A model generated the notes under the pieces. That model was not told the origin of the DNA and ran no database searches. It saw only the letters and a list, made by a program, of their open reading frames with translations. A DNA stretch of 34,056 nt from Pseudomonadota bacterium (GTDB lineage Bacteria > Pseudomonadota > Gammaproteobacteria > Xanthomonadales > Xanthomonadaceae): contig JAFEBY010000103.1 in NCBI GenBank assembly GCA_018242465.1, forward strand, positions 1 to 34,056, read 5' to 3'. A program made the translations under genes and the position numbers. Shown here in pieces: positions 8,963 through 17,858 of this stretch (positions are counted from its first letter, which is position 1; the number at the start of each line of letters is the position of its first letter).

Positions 8963-10030
8963 ATGCGCCTTGTCCCCCTTGCCATCGCCCTCGTGCTGGC
9001 CAGCATCGCCACAAGCGCCAACGCGCAACAGGTCGATCTTTCAAAACTTGACGATGGCATGCCCGCGCCACGCACCCGGGTGCTGGTTCTGGGAACCGCG
9101 CATCTCTCGCATCTGCCCAAGGATTTCAAGGCCGAATCGCTGAAGCCGGTACTGGATCGCCTGGCCGCGTATCGCCCCGACATCATCACCATCGAATCGA
9201 TATCGGGCGAACAATGCGACCTCATCGCACGCCATCCCACGGTCTACAGCCCCGAGGACATCGGGCCCTATTGCCGAAGCACCGCTGCGGCGAAGGCTGC
9301 CACCGGACTCGACATTCCCGCCGCGATCGCCGAACAGAATGCGCTCCTGAAAGCCTGGCCAAAGCAACCGACGGTCGCACAACGCCGCCACCTCGCCAGC
9401 GTCTTCCTCGCCGCCGGCGACGACCCTTCCGCCGTGGTGCAATGGCTGCAGCTGCCAAACAGCGAACGCCGCGCCGGTGATGGCATCGACGCAGCGCTTG
9501 CGCAGCAGCTTGACAAGCTGTCGACTGCCCACAACGAGGACTATCTGATCGCCGCCACGCTGGCCGCACGCCTCGGATTGCAGCGCCTGTATTCAGCCGA
9601 CGATCACACCGGCGACAACATCAGCACCGATGACGATGCCGCCTACGCGAAAGCGATCCGGGCAGCCTGGAGCACCGCATCGAAGGAAGCCATGCAGGCG
9701 CGCGAACGGGAAGATGCGCTGATGAAAAGCAGCGACATGCTGACGCTGTATCGCGCCATCAATCAGCCTGATGCCCAGCGCATCGCGATCAATGCCGACT
9801 TCGGTGCGGCGTTGCGCGATCCTTCTCCGCAGCATTTCGGCCGTCTCTATGTCGCCGGCTGGGAAACCCGTAACCTGCGCATGGTCGCCAACATCCGCGC
9901 CGCATTCGCCTACCACCCGGGCGCACGCGTGCTGTCGATCGTTGGCAGTTCGCACAAGCCTTGGCTCGACAACTTCCTCGGTCAGATGCAAGGCGTCGAC
10001 ATCGTCGATGCCGAAACCGTCCTGAAGTAA
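8963..10030 (+). CDS. Secreted DUF5694-like protein, possible TraB/EreA-type fold
   Basis: 355 residues from the ATG at 8963, which begins a clean signal peptide (MRLVPLAIALVLASIATSANA, cleaved before Gln22), so it is predicted periplasmic. The mature part has three spaced motifs: GTAH with His47, an IES strand with Glu78, and GSSH near the C-terminus with His331. A GxxH...E...GxxH pattern is seen in the TraB/PrgY/GumN and erythromycin-esterase-like group of putative metal-dependent hydrolases, and DUF5694 proteins share it. Recognition is from memory of the motifs, not a search. The middle is helical and charged (DDHTGDN near residue 213). It is isolated from neighbours by 90 nt upstream. 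The substrate is unknown. Confidence 0.72.
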   Translation: MRLVPLAIALVLASIATSANAQQVDLSKLDDGMPAPRTRVLVLGTAHLSHLPKDFKAESLKPVLDRLAAYRPDIITIESISGEQCDLIARHPTVYSPEDIGPYCRSTAAAKAATGLDIPAAIAEQNALLKAWPKQPTVAQRRHLASVFLAAGDDPSAVVQWLQLPNSERRAGDGIDAALAQQLDKLSTAHNEDYLIAATLAARLGLQRLYSADDHTGDNISTDDDAAYAKAIRAAWSTASKEAMQAREREDALMKSSDMLTLYRAINQPDAQRIAINADFGAALRDPSPQHFGRLYVAGWETRNLRMVANIRAAFAYHPGARVLSIVGSSHKPWLDNFLGQMQGVDIVDAETVLK

Positions 10031-10051
10031 CACCCACGCAAGGAACTGATC

Positions 10052-10105
10052 ATGCGTCGTACAACATTGCTCGCGCTGCCAGCGAATTACCTGCCCAAGC
10101 CCTGA
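10052..10105 (+). pseudogene. 17-codon orphan reading frame, possible 5-prime remnant of a gene
   Basis: An ATG at 10052 follows AAGGAA with good spacing and opens [17 protein letters not shown] before a stop at 10103-10105. The first nine residues look like the start of a signal peptide, then the hydrophobic run stops. Its 3-prime part overlaps the end of the convergent PAP2 gene. It may be the leftover start of a gene lost when the PAP2 end was joined here, or a chance sequence. Confidence 0.3.
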
Positions 10106-10770
10106 GTCCGCCGCACGCCGTACATCAGCACGTGGACACCGATCACCCACGCCAGCGCCGCGCCCCAACCGGCGAGGATGTCGCTGGGGTAATGCACGCC
10201 GAGATACGGTCTTGACGCGCCTACCGCCAGCACGAACAACAGCGAAATCACGGCTGCCGGCCACCGCCAACGCGTGCGCCACACCAGCAATACCACCACG
10301 GCGGCCAGCGTCATTGATCCCATGGCATGGCCGCTGGGAAAGCTGAAGGTGGTTTCCGGCGCCAATGACTGCCACAACGATGGCCGCACGCGTCCGTAAT
10401 AGTGCTTGGCGGCAATATTGATCAACGACGACCCGACGAACGCAATCGCTGCGAACAGCGCATCACGTCGGCGCTGGCGAAACCACAACGCCGCAACCAG
10501 GGCGATGTCGAGCGGAATCACCCCGTACTGGTAACCGAGTCGCGAAAACAGCAGCGCGAGTTGATCGAACAGCGGCGCGTGGTGCGCGTGCAGCCACTCG
10601 AGGATCGGACGGTCGAAGGCGAAATCGCGACCCTCGCCCACGTCTTCGGCCAGCTCGCCGAAACCCCATAGCGGCAACAGAATCGCAAGGAACAGCAGTG
10701 CAATCCGCAGGCCATGCGCCCGCAGGAACACCATCATTCCGCTGTCATTTGCAGGATGGTCAATCGACAT
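10087..10770 (-). CDS. PAP2-family membrane phosphatase
   Basis: 227 residues from the ATG at 10770, overlapping the end of ispG by 11 nt. A later ATG at 10737 is the alternative start. About five to six membrane helices carry the three acid-phosphatase motifs in order: KHYYGRVRP, then PSGH, then [12 protein letters not shown], which contain the conserved Lys, Arg, Ser, His and Asp residues. The family dephosphorylates lipid phosphates such as phosphatidylglycerol phosphate or undecaprenyl pyrophosphate at the periplasmic face. Overlap with ispG, an isoprenoid-precursor gene, makes an undecaprenyl-pyrophosphate role attractive, but this is inference. Confidence 0.9.
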   Translation of the reverse strand: MSIDHPANDSGMMVFLRAHGLRIALLFLAILLPLWGFGELAEDVGEGRDFAFDRPILEWLHAHHAPLFDQLALLFSRLGYQYGVIPLDIALVAALWFRQRRRDALFAAIAFVGSSLINIAAKHYYGRVRPSLWQSLAPETTFSFPSGHAMGSMTLAAVVVLLVWRTRWRWPAAVISLLFVLAVGASRPYLGVHYPSDILAGWGAALAWVIGVHVLMYGVRRTQGLGR

Positions 10771-12016
10771 GGACGGCATAGCGCCGTGCAACATAAGCGT
10801 CGATGATGCCGATGAACTCCCGTGCAATCCCTTCGCCGCGCAGGGTCACGGTTTTTTGGCCGTCCTCGAAGACCGGCGCGGACGGTGCCTCCCCCGTTCC
10901 CGGCAACGAAATGCCGATGTTGGCGTGGCGCGATTCCCCCGGCCCATTGACGATGCAGCCCATCACCGCCAGCGTCATGTTCTCGGCACCGGGATACTTG
11001 ATCTTCCACTCCGGCATGCTGGCGCGAACGTGCTCCTGCACCACGCCGGCGAGTTCCTGGAAGAATTCCGACGTCGTCCGCCCGCAACCCGGGCAAGCGG
11101 TAACCATCGGTGTGAACGCGCGCAATCCCATGGTCTGCAGCAGTTCCTGGGCCACGATCACTTCCTGCGTGCGCGAAGCACCCGGTTCGGGCGTCAGCGA
11201 AATGCGGATGGTGTCGCCGACGCCTTCTTGCAACAGCACTGCCAACGCCGCGCTCGAGGCGACGATGCCCTTGCTGCCGATGCCGGCTTCGGTCAGGCCG
11301 AGATGCAGGGCGAAATCGCTGCGGCGCGCCATCTCGCGATACACCGCGATCAGCTCCTGCACGCCGCTGACTTTTGCCGAAAGGATGATGCGTTCCGCGG
11401 GCAACCCGAGTTCGACCGCACGATGCGCCGAATCCAGTGCCGATCGGATCAATGCCTCGCGCAGCACGCGGCCAGCATCCCACGGCTCAGCGCGCTGGTG
11501 GTTCTCATCCATCAGCTGTGCGGCCAGCGCCTGGTCGAGCGAACCCCAGTTGGCGCCGATGCGCACCGGCTTGTCGTGCTGGATCGCGAACTCGATCAAT
11601 TGCGCGAATTGCGTGTCCTTCTTCTTGCCGAACCCGACGTTGCCAGGATTGATGCGGTATTTCGCCAGAGCCTCGGCACACGCGGGCTCGTTCGCCAGCA
11701 GTGTATGCCCGTTGTAGTGGAAGTCGCCGATGATCGGGACTTCAATCCCCATCATCGCCAGCTTCTCGACGATGTGAGGCACTGCGGCGGCGGCCTCGGC
11801 TGTGTTCACCGTCACGCGCACCAGCTCGGATCCCGCGCGCCACAGTTCCGCGACCTGCTTCGTGGTCGAGGCGACGTCGGCGGTATCGGTATTGGTCATC
11901 GACTGCACCACGACGGGTGCACCGCCACCCACTTCCACCTTGCCAACCATGACCGGCCGGGTGCGGTGGCGTGGAAGGGGCCCGAAGTGGTCGGCAGGAT
12001 CAAGGTGTGCGGTCAT
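10760..12016 (-). CDS. ispG: 4-hydroxy-3-methylbut-2-en-1-yl diphosphate synthase IspG
   Basis: 418 residues from the ATG at 12016. The frame stays open far upstream, but that part is antisense to xseA. IspG is the [4Fe-4S] enzyme of the MEP pathway that converts MEcPP to HMBPP. The N-terminal TIM barrel starts with [20 protein letters not shown]. The cluster ligands are in [13 protein letters not shown] (two Cys, near residue 305) and [11 protein letters not shown] (third Cys and Glu, near 352). No Shine-Dalgarno precedes the start. Instead TAAAAT lies 7 nt upstream, suggesting a leaderless transcript. Confidence 0.96.
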   Translation of the reverse strand: MTAHLDPADHFGPLPRHRTRPVMVGKVEVGGGAPVVVQSMTNTDTADVASTTKQVAELWRAGSELVRVTVNTAEAAAAVPHIVEKLAMMGIEVPIIGDFHYNGHTLLANEPACAEALAKYRINPGNVGFGKKKDTQFAQLIEFAIQHDKPVRIGANWGSLDQALAAQLMDENHQRAEPWDAGRVLREALIRSALDSAHRAVELGLPAERIILSAKVSGVQELIAVYREMARRSDFALHLGLTEAGIGSKGIVASSAALAVLLQEGVGDTIRISLTPEPGASRTQEVIVAQELLQTMGLRAFTPMVTACPGCGRTTSEFFQELAGVVQEHVRASMPEWKIKYPGAENMTLAVMGCIVNGPGESRHANIGISLPGTGEAPSAPVFEDGQKTVTLRGEGIAREFIGIIDAYVARRYAVHVD

Positions 12017-12023
12017 GACGACG

Positions 12024-12029
12024 ATTTTA
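12024..12029 (-). promoter_or_regulatory. -10 hexamer for a leaderless ispG transcript
   Basis: Read on the minus strand this is TAAAAT, followed by 7 nt and the ispG ATG. That spacing puts the expected transcription start on or next to the A of ATG. No good -35 is visible at 16-18 nt. Confidence 0.5.
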
Positions 12030-12051
12030 CCTGCCCGTGGCCAGTGACCGT

Positions 12052-12057
12052 TATCCT
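12052..12057 (+). promoter_or_regulatory. -10 hexamer for a leaderless xseA transcript
   Basis: TATCCT followed by 7 nt and the xseA ATG, with no Shine-Dalgarno. The context CCGTTATCCT plus ATGGATG recurs at the ECF sigma gene (17842-17865). It lies in the same 48-nt divergent gap as the ispG -10. Confidence 0.5.
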
Positions 12058-12064
12058 GACGCGA

Positions 12065-13420
12065 ATGGATGACCACCGCGACGACGTCCTCACCCCCAGT
12101 CAGCTCAACACCCTGGCGCGCAACCTGCTGGAAGACACGTTTCCGGTCGTGAATGTCGAGGGTGAGCTCGGCAACGTCTCGCGCCCGGCGTCCGGCCATC
12201 TCTATTTCACCCTGAAGGATGCGCGCGCCCAGATCCGTTGCGCACTGTTCCGGCCCAAGAGCCAGTGGTTGCGATTCCAGCCGCGCGAAGGCCTGATGGT
12301 GCTGGCGCGCGGGCGCCTCACCCTGTACGAGGCACGCGGCGACTATCAGTTGATCCTCGATTCGCTGGAGGAAGCCGGCGAAGGCGCATTGCGACGTGCG
12401 TTCGAGGCATTGCGCCAGAAACTGCAGGCGGAAGGCCTGTTCGACCAGTCGCGCAAGCGGCCGCTGCCACGTTTCGTGCGCCGGCTCGCCGTCATCACCT
12501 CGCCCGGCGGCGCTGCCGTCCATGACGTGTTGAGTGTGCTGGGACGACGCTTCCCGTTGTTGCCGGTGGAAATCTTGCCTGTCCCCGTGCAAGGCGCCGG
12601 TGCAGCCGCGCAGATTGCCGACACGGTGAAACGCGCCAGTGAAAGCGGACGCTATGACGCGCTGCTGGTCACCCGCGGCGGCGGTTCGCTGGAGGATCTG
12701 TGGGCATTCAACGAGGAAGTGCTGGCGCGCGCGATCGCCGCGAGCGCGGTGCCGGTGGTATCGGCGGTCGGCCACGAAAGCGATGTCTCGCTCGCCGATT
12801 TCACCGCCGATGTTCGCGCCGCCACGCCTTCGGCCGCCGCCGAATTGCTGAGCCTCGACCAGGGCGACCTGCAACGCCGGCTTGCATCGCTGGAACGTCG
12901 CCTGCGCGATCGCCAGCAGCAACGATTGCGTGACATTGCGCAACGGCTGGATCGTGCCTGGCTCAAACTCGATGCGCAAAAACCGGCGGCGCGGCTGCAT
13001 ACGCTGGCCTTGCGCCAACTGCAGCTCGGGCAACGCCTGAACGCGGCTTGGCAGCGATCATGCGACCGCGATCGCGCACGATTGCGCCACGCACAGGCGG
13101 TGTTGCGCGCGCGCCACCCCCAACTGCGCCTGCAACACCTGCGCGAACGCCTTGCCGCCGTCGGCCAGCGTCCGCAGCTGGCGATCACCCGCCAGTTGCA
13201 ACAGGAAACCCTGCGCCTGCGCTCGGCGGTACGTGCCCTGCATGCGGTCAGTCCTCTGGCCACCGTTGCCCGCGGCTACGCCATCCTCAGTGATGAAACC
13301 GGCGTTCCCGTGCAGTCGGTGGCGCAAGTGTCATCCGGGGATCGGATTCGCGCGCGCCTGCACGACGGCGAGCTCGCGCTGCAGGTCGATGCCGTTCTTC
13401 CCTCCATCGCGGAGTCCTGA
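12065..13420 (+). CDS. xseA: Exodeoxyribonuclease VII large subunit
   Basis: 451 residues from the ATG at 12065; the upstream open frame is antisense to ispG and is rejected. XseA with XseB degrades single-stranded DNA in the cytoplasm. The N-terminal OB-fold spans about residues 8-100 ([23 protein letters not shown]). The catalytic core carries [36 protein letters not shown] and [17 protein letters not shown] long Arg/Gln-rich coiled-coil region follows, then the C-terminal VARGYAIL segment. The stop is 2 nt before the next ALDH start. xseB is not in this window. Confidence 0.96.
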   Translation: MDDHRDDVLTPSQLNTLARNLLEDTFPVVNVEGELGNVSRPASGHLYFTLKDARAQIRCALFRPKSQWLRFQPREGLMVLARGRLTLYEARGDYQLILDSLEEAGEGALRRAFEALRQKLQAEGLFDQSRKRPLPRFVRRLAVITSPGGAAVHDVLSVLGRRFPLLPVEILPVPVQGAGAAAQIADTVKRASESGRYDALLVTRGGGSLEDLWAFNEEVLARAIAASAVPVVSAVGHESDVSLADFTADVRAATPSAAAELLSLDQGDLQRRLASLERRLRDRQQQRLRDIAQRLDRAWLKLDAQKPAARLHTLALRQLQLGQRLNAAWQRSCDRDRARLRHAQAVLRARHPQLRLQHLRERLAAVGQRPQLAITRQLQQETLRLRSAVRALHAVSPLATVARGYAILSDETGVPVQSVAQVSSGDRIRARLHDGELALQVDAVLPSIAES

Positions 13421-13422
13421 CC

Positions 13423-14850
13423 ATGTTGCGGAAGTCCTATCCCTACTACCTCGCCAATCGTCCGATCGCCGCCAATACCGACCTTGAGGTGCTCGACAAA
13501 TATTCCGGAAAACGCGCCACCCGCGTCGCCTTCGCCGATGCCGCCACGGTGCGCAAGGGGATTGTCTCCGCACACAAGGCACGCACAGCGATGGCGGCGT
13601 TCCCGCCGGACGCGCGCCGCAACGTGCTGGAGCATTGTGTCCGCCGCTTCCAGGAACGACAGGAGGAACTTGCGCTCGCGCTATGTATTGAAGCCGGCAA
13701 GCCGATCCACGACGCTCGCGGCGAAGTCCTGCGCCTGATCGACACCTTCCGCATCGCTGCGGGCGAAGCCACCCGCATCGATGGCGAGGTGATCGAGCTC
13801 GGGGTCTCCGAGCGTGCGCGCGGCTATCGCGGCATGGTCAAGCGCGTGCCGATCGGCGCCTGCGCCTTCATCACCCCGTTCAATTTCCCGTTGAACCTAG
13901 TGGCGCACAAAGTTGCGCCGGCGATCGCTGCGGGCTGTCCGTTCGTGCTGAAACCGGCGCCGAAAACCCCGATCGGCGCGTTGATCATCGGCGAAACCTT
14001 GGCCGAAACCGACCTGCCCAAGGGCGCGTTTTCAATCCTGCCCTGCTCCAACGACGATGCCAGCCTGCTGGTCGAGGACCCGCGCATCGCACTGCTGTCG
14101 TTCACCGGCGGACTGATCGGCTGGGACCTGAAGGCACGCGCCGGCCGCAAGAAAGTCGTCCTGGAGCTCGGTGGCAACGCCGCCTGCATCGTCGACGCCG
14201 ATCCCGGCGCCGATCTCGACACCGTGGTGCAGCGTCTGGTCTTCGGCGCCTATTACCAGAGCGGCCAGAGCTGCATCAGCGTGCAGCGCATCTTCGTCCA
14301 CAAGGACATCGCCAAGCCGCTACGCAAGAAGCTGGTGGCAGCGGTCAAAAATTTGAAGATGGGGGATCCGCGCGACGAACGCACCTTCATCGGCCCGGTG
14401 ATCGATGATGGCGCTGCCGATCGCATCGAATCCTGGGTCGCAGATGCGATGAAGCGTGGCGCCAAGAAGCTCGCCGGCGGCAAGCGCAATGGCCGGATGA
14501 TCGCCGCGACGCTGTTGGAAGACGTGCCGCACGGTTGCAACCTCTACAAGCGCGAAGTCTTCGGGCCTGTGGCGATGCTGGACACCTTCAGCGATTTCGA
14601 CGATGCCCTCGATCGCGCCAACGCCAGCGATTTCGGCTTGCAGGCTGGCGTCTTCACCGCCCGCATCGACCACGCCATGCGTGCCTGGGATCGCCTCGAA
14701 GTCGGCGGCGTGATCGTCGGTGACATCCCGAGTTTCCGCGTCGACAACATGCCTTACGGCGGCGTCAAGGCATCGGGACTGGGGCGCGAGGGCGTGCGTT
14801 ACGCCATCGAGGACATGACCGAGCAGCGACTGCTCGTCATCAAGTCCTGA
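13423..14850 (+). CDS. NAD(P)-dependent aldehyde dehydrogenase, lactaldehyde/phosphonoacetaldehyde-dehydrogenase-like
   Basis: 475 residues, a complete ALDH. The catalytic cysteine is Cys284 (SGQSCISVQ) and the base Glu248 (LELGGN); the Rossmann segments FITPFNFPLNLVAHK and SFTGGLIGWDLKA are intact. The sequence around FTGGLIGWDLKARAGRKKV resembles enzymes annotated as lactaldehyde, phosphonoacetaldehyde or non-phosphorylating glyceraldehyde-3-phosphate dehydrogenases; I cannot choose the substrate. The start is 2 nt after the xseA stop, so it is translated from the xseA transcript. It ends with one nucleotide between its stop and that of the convergent GGDEF-EAL gene, leaving no room for a terminator. 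Confidence 0.88.
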   Translation: MLRKSYPYYLANRPIAANTDLEVLDKYSGKRATRVAFADAATVRKGIVSAHKARTAMAAFPPDARRNVLEHCVRRFQERQEELALALCIEAGKPIHDARGEVLRLIDTFRIAAGEATRIDGEVIELGVSERARGYRGMVKRVPIGACAFITPFNFPLNLVAHKVAPAIAAGCPFVLKPAPKTPIGALIIGETLAETDLPKGAFSILPCSNDDASLLVEDPRIALLSFTGGLIGWDLKARAGRKKVVLELGGNAACIVDADPGADLDTVVQRLVFGAYYQSGQSCISVQRIFVHKDIAKPLRKKLVAAVKNLKMGDPRDERTFIGPVIDDGAADRIESWVADAMKRGAKKLAGGKRNGRMIAATLLEDVPHGCNLYKREVFGPVAMLDTFSDFDDALDRANASDFGLQAGVFTARIDHAMRAWDRLEVGGVIVGDIPSFRVDNMPYGGVKASGLGREGVRYAIEDMTEQRLLVIKS

Positions 14851-14851
14851 A

Positions 14852-17734
14852 TCATCCGTTCTTCGCGCCAAGCGCGGCTATCGCCTGCGGCCGCCCGAAC
14901 AGGAACCCCTGCCCGTACTGGCAACCTTCCTCGCGCAGGCATTCGCGTTGCTGGCGGGTTTCCACGCCTTCGGCGATGCAGTCGATGCCAAGCCCATCGG
15001 CCAACGACACGATCGCGCGCACCAGCGCCTCGCTTTCGCCGCGGCTGGAATCCTGCAAACCGGCGACAAAACTGCGGTCGATCTTCAATGCGTGGAACGG
15101 GAATTTGCGCAGATAGGACAGCGCGGAGAACCCCGTGCCGAAATCGTCGAGCATCGCCAGCACACCGCGCGATTTCAACTGATTGAGCTGTTCCAGCGTC
15201 CGCCCGCTATCCTCGAGCAACGATGCCTCGGTGACCTCGATGCGCAGGCGTCCCGGATCGGCACCGGCAGCGTCAAGCGTCGACAGCAGGCGCGCGGCAA
15301 ATTCCGGCGAACGGAAATGCAGCGGCGACACGTTGATCGAGACATAGCCCTTGGTACGCGATCCCGCCATCCACTCTGCGACCTTGCGATACACCAGCCA
15401 GTCGATCTCGCGCACCAGGCTGCTGTCCTCTCCAACGCCAATGAAGGCCGCCGGCAACAGCAATCCCTGTGTTTCGTGGTGCCAGCGCACCAACGCCTCG
15501 TGGCCGACGACGCGGCCGTTGCCGAGATGCACGATTGGTTGCAGGTGGACGTCAAAGGCATCGGCATTGATCGAACGCCGCAAATCGGCCTCGAGATCGA
15601 GCAGACGCAACGATTCCGCACGCATCGCCTCGTCGAACACCATCGCCTGCGACCGCCCGTTGGCCTTGGCGCGATACATCGCGGCATCGGCATCGCGGAG
15701 GATTTCCTCGCCCGATTCGTAACCCGGGCGCCACATCGCAATGCCGACGCTGGCAGACGGGAACAGTTCGCGGTCATGGACGAAAATCGGCGCTTCGAAC
15801 GCCTTGATGATGCGCTCGGCCAGCGCGGTCACCTCGTCGACGCCGGACACCAGCTCGGCAAGCACCGCGAATTCGTCGCCACCGAGCCGCGCCACCAGGT
15901 CGTGCGGCCCGAGTTGGCCGCGGATGCGCTTGGCCACCTGCACCAGCATTTCGTCGCCGGCTGCGTGGCCCATGCTGTCGTTGATCAGCTTGAACTGGTC
16001 GAGGTCGAGATAGAGCACCGCGAAGCCCGGCATGTCGAGCGAACCGCGCGAGGTCAGCATGTTGAGTTGCAACCGTTCCAGCAATTGCTGGCGATTGGGC
16101 AAGCCGGTCAGGCCATCGTGGCTGGCCTGGTACTGCAGGCGCTGTTCGACCCGGATGCGTTCGCCGATCTCGGCCAGCAGGGTGCGATTGGTTTCGGCGA
16201 GTTCGCGGGTGCGATCACGCACGTGGCCTTCCAATTCCTGCAGCAAGCCGCGCCGCTCCAGCGCCACCGATACGTGCTGCGCAGCGAACGACAGCAACTC
16301 CATGTCCTGTGCGCTGAAACGAACGTCGTCGCGATAGCTCTGGATCGCCATCAAGCCAGCGGGAATGCCATTCCGCAACAAGGGGACGCCCAGCCACGAC
16401 ACCGCCATCTGGCCACGCACGTCGATCAATCCATCGCGCTGCAAGCGCCGCAGCGTGGCTTCATCCAGCAGCAACGGCCGACCATTGTTGACGACGTAAT
16501 CGACGACACCACGGCCACGCGCCACGCGCGCGGGGATATCGTCGAGTTCGTCGGCGACATAGACGAAATCGAGGAAGCCGGGGTCCTCGCTCACCAACGC
16601 GATGAGGAAGTTGCGACTATCGATCAGCTCGCCGAGCACCGCATGCACGCCGCTGTAGAAATTCCAGCCATCGCCCTGGCTCGACGACAGCTCGCTGATG
16701 CGGAACAGCGCTGCCTGCAGGCGTTCTGCGCGCTTGCGCTCCTGGATTTCCAGCTCGAGCATCGCATTGGCATCGCGCAGCTCGCGCGTGCGTTGCGCCA
16801 CCTGGTCCTCCAGATCGACCTTGGCGTCACGACGATCGAGCACGATCCCGATGTGTTGCGCCACATAGCCCAGCACCTCGGCAGACTCACGCGTGTAGCG
16901 ATTGGGTCGATCGTAACTTTGCACCACGACCGCGCCACGCACCTCGCCATCACTCACCATTGGCACGCCCAGCCACGACAGGCTGGCGGGCCCGATGCAA
17001 TCTTCTTCCGCAATGCCGAATTGCGCCGCCAGCGCACTCGACGGCCCCATCATCGGCTCGCCCTTCTGCATCATGCGCACGGCCAGGCTGCTCTTCAGGC
17101 TGGAAAGCGGCAACGCCCCGTCATGCACCGGCCAATGGTCGACCTGATCGACGAAATACGGGATGCGGACCTCGTCCTTCTGGCGATCCCACAGCATGAT
17201 CATGATGTTCTGCGCATAGATCAGCCCCGCCACTTCGTCGTGGATGCGCTCGAGCGTGGTACGCAGGTCGAATCCCGATTGTGACAATTCGGAAATACGG
17301 AACAGCGCGCGCTGGATGCGATGCGCTTCCGACAACACCTGGACACGCGAATCGGCGAGCAGGCGCGTCAGTGTCGCGTGGATCGCCGAATGGATCACAT
17401 CCATCCATTCCGAACCCGGCGTCTCCACCTGCCCCTGGGGATGCGCCAGCAGGACATAAGGCACGCTGTCACCCAGCCGTGCCTGCAGGCAATGACCATC
17501 GCTCTCCTTGCCGGACAACGCATCCACCGCGGCACCGCGCGCCAACGCCTCGCGTGGACCGAACGCCTCGACGTCGCTGCTGCCCTGGGCATCACGCCAG
17601 GCCAGCGCCAGGGTGACGTCGGCCGGCACCAGCGCGTGCAGGGACTCCAGCAGGCCACGCACCGCCGAATGCGAACGCAGGCCCGCCCACTGACTGGGGA
17701 GGACCGATGCCTGGGGGAGGATGGCGGCGTTCAT
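14852..17734 (-). CDS. GAF-GAF-GGDEF-EAL cyclic-di-GMP turnover protein
   Basis: 960 residues from the ATG at 17734; an ATG at 17764 would add ten. Order: an N-terminal region that may be a degenerate GAF (about 20-120), GAF 1 (about 125-290), a coiled-coil linker, GAF 2 (about 335-490), a second linker, a GGDEF domain with GGDEF at 618-622, and an EAL domain starting GHEALVRW with Glu746. The phosphodiesterase residues are all present (NVSP, EVTE, DDFGTGFSAL, LKID, EGVET). The product-inhibition I-site (RxxD before GGDEF) reads GPHD, so it is lost. There is no membrane segment, so it is cytoplasmic. It is divergent from the sigma-factor gene. Both activities look possible; net direction is unknown. 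Confidence 0.92.
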   Translation of the reverse strand: MNAAILPQASVLPSQWAGLRSHSAVRGLLESLHALVPADVTLALAWRDAQGSSDVEAFGPREALARGAAVDALSGKESDGHCLQARLGDSVPYVLLAHPQGQVETPGSEWMDVIHSAIHATLTRLLADSRVQVLSEAHRIQRALFRISELSQSGFDLRTTLERIHDEVAGLIYAQNIMIMLWDRQKDEVRIPYFVDQVDHWPVHDGALPLSSLKSSLAVRMMQKGEPMMGPSSALAAQFGIAEEDCIGPASLSWLGVPMVSDGEVRGAVVVQSYDRPNRYTRESAEVLGYVAQHIGIVLDRRDAKVDLEDQVAQRTRELRDANAMLELEIQERKRAERLQAALFRISELSSSQGDGWNFYSGVHAVLGELIDSRNFLIALVSEDPGFLDFVYVADELDDIPARVARGRGVVDYVVNNGRPLLLDEATLRRLQRDGLIDVRGQMAVSWLGVPLLRNGIPAGLMAIQSYRDDVRFSAQDMELLSFAAQHVSVALERRGLLQELEGHVRDRTRELAETNRTLLAEIGERIRVEQRLQYQASHDGLTGLPNRQQLLERLQLNMLTSRGSLDMPGFAVLYLDLDQFKLINDSMGHAAGDEMLVQVAKRIRGQLGPHDLVARLGGDEFAVLAELVSGVDEVTALAERIIKAFEAPIFVHDRELFPSASVGIAMWRPGYESGEEILRDADAAMYRAKANGRSQAMVFDEAMRAESLRLLDLEADLRRSINADAFDVHLQPIVHLGNGRVVGHEALVRWHHETQGLLLPAAFIGVGEDSSLVREIDWLVYRKVAEWMAGSRTKGYVSINVSPLHFRSPEFAARLLSTLDAAGADPGRLRIEVTEASLLEDSGRTLEQLNQLKSRGVLAMLDDFGTGFSALSYLRKFPFHALKIDRSFVAGLQDSSRGESEALVRAIVSLADGLGIDCIAEGVETRQQRECLREEGCQYGQGFLFGRPQAIAALGAKNG

Positions 17735-17742
17735 GCAGGGAT

Positions 17743-17748
17743 AGAGTA
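17743..17748 (-). promoter_or_regulatory. Possible -10 for the GGDEF-EAL gene
   Basis: Reads TACTCT on the minus strand, 8 nt before the ATG at 17734. It fits the TAnnnT-plus-short-gap pattern seen at other starts here and favours 17734 over 17764 as the start codon. Confidence 0.35.
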
Positions 17749-17845
17749 CCCCGCTCCCGCCCATTCACCACGCCAACCCCGTTTCCGTCTGTCGGCCGTT
17801 GGAACCGGTCATGGAGGCCTGCACGGCAACATCGCGCGCACCCGT

Positions 17846-17851
17846 TATCCT
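17846..17851 (+). promoter_or_regulatory. -10 hexamer for a leaderless ECF sigma transcript
   Basis: TATCCT followed by exactly 7 nt and the ATG at 17859, no Shine-Dalgarno. The ten bases CCGTTATCCT are identical to those upstream of xseA. Confidence 0.5.
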
Positions 17852-17858
17852 ATGGCGG

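Noticed and set aside
10769..12064. A 5-prime extension of xseA across the whole of ispG
   Set aside because: The added residues are antisense to ispG and match no exonuclease VII; the ATG at 12065 gives the normal OB-fold start.
14948..17284. A 778-codon plus-strand open frame opposite the GGDEF-EAL gene
   Set aside because: Antisense shadow: the true gene on the minus strand has recognisable GAF, GGDEF and EAL domains.
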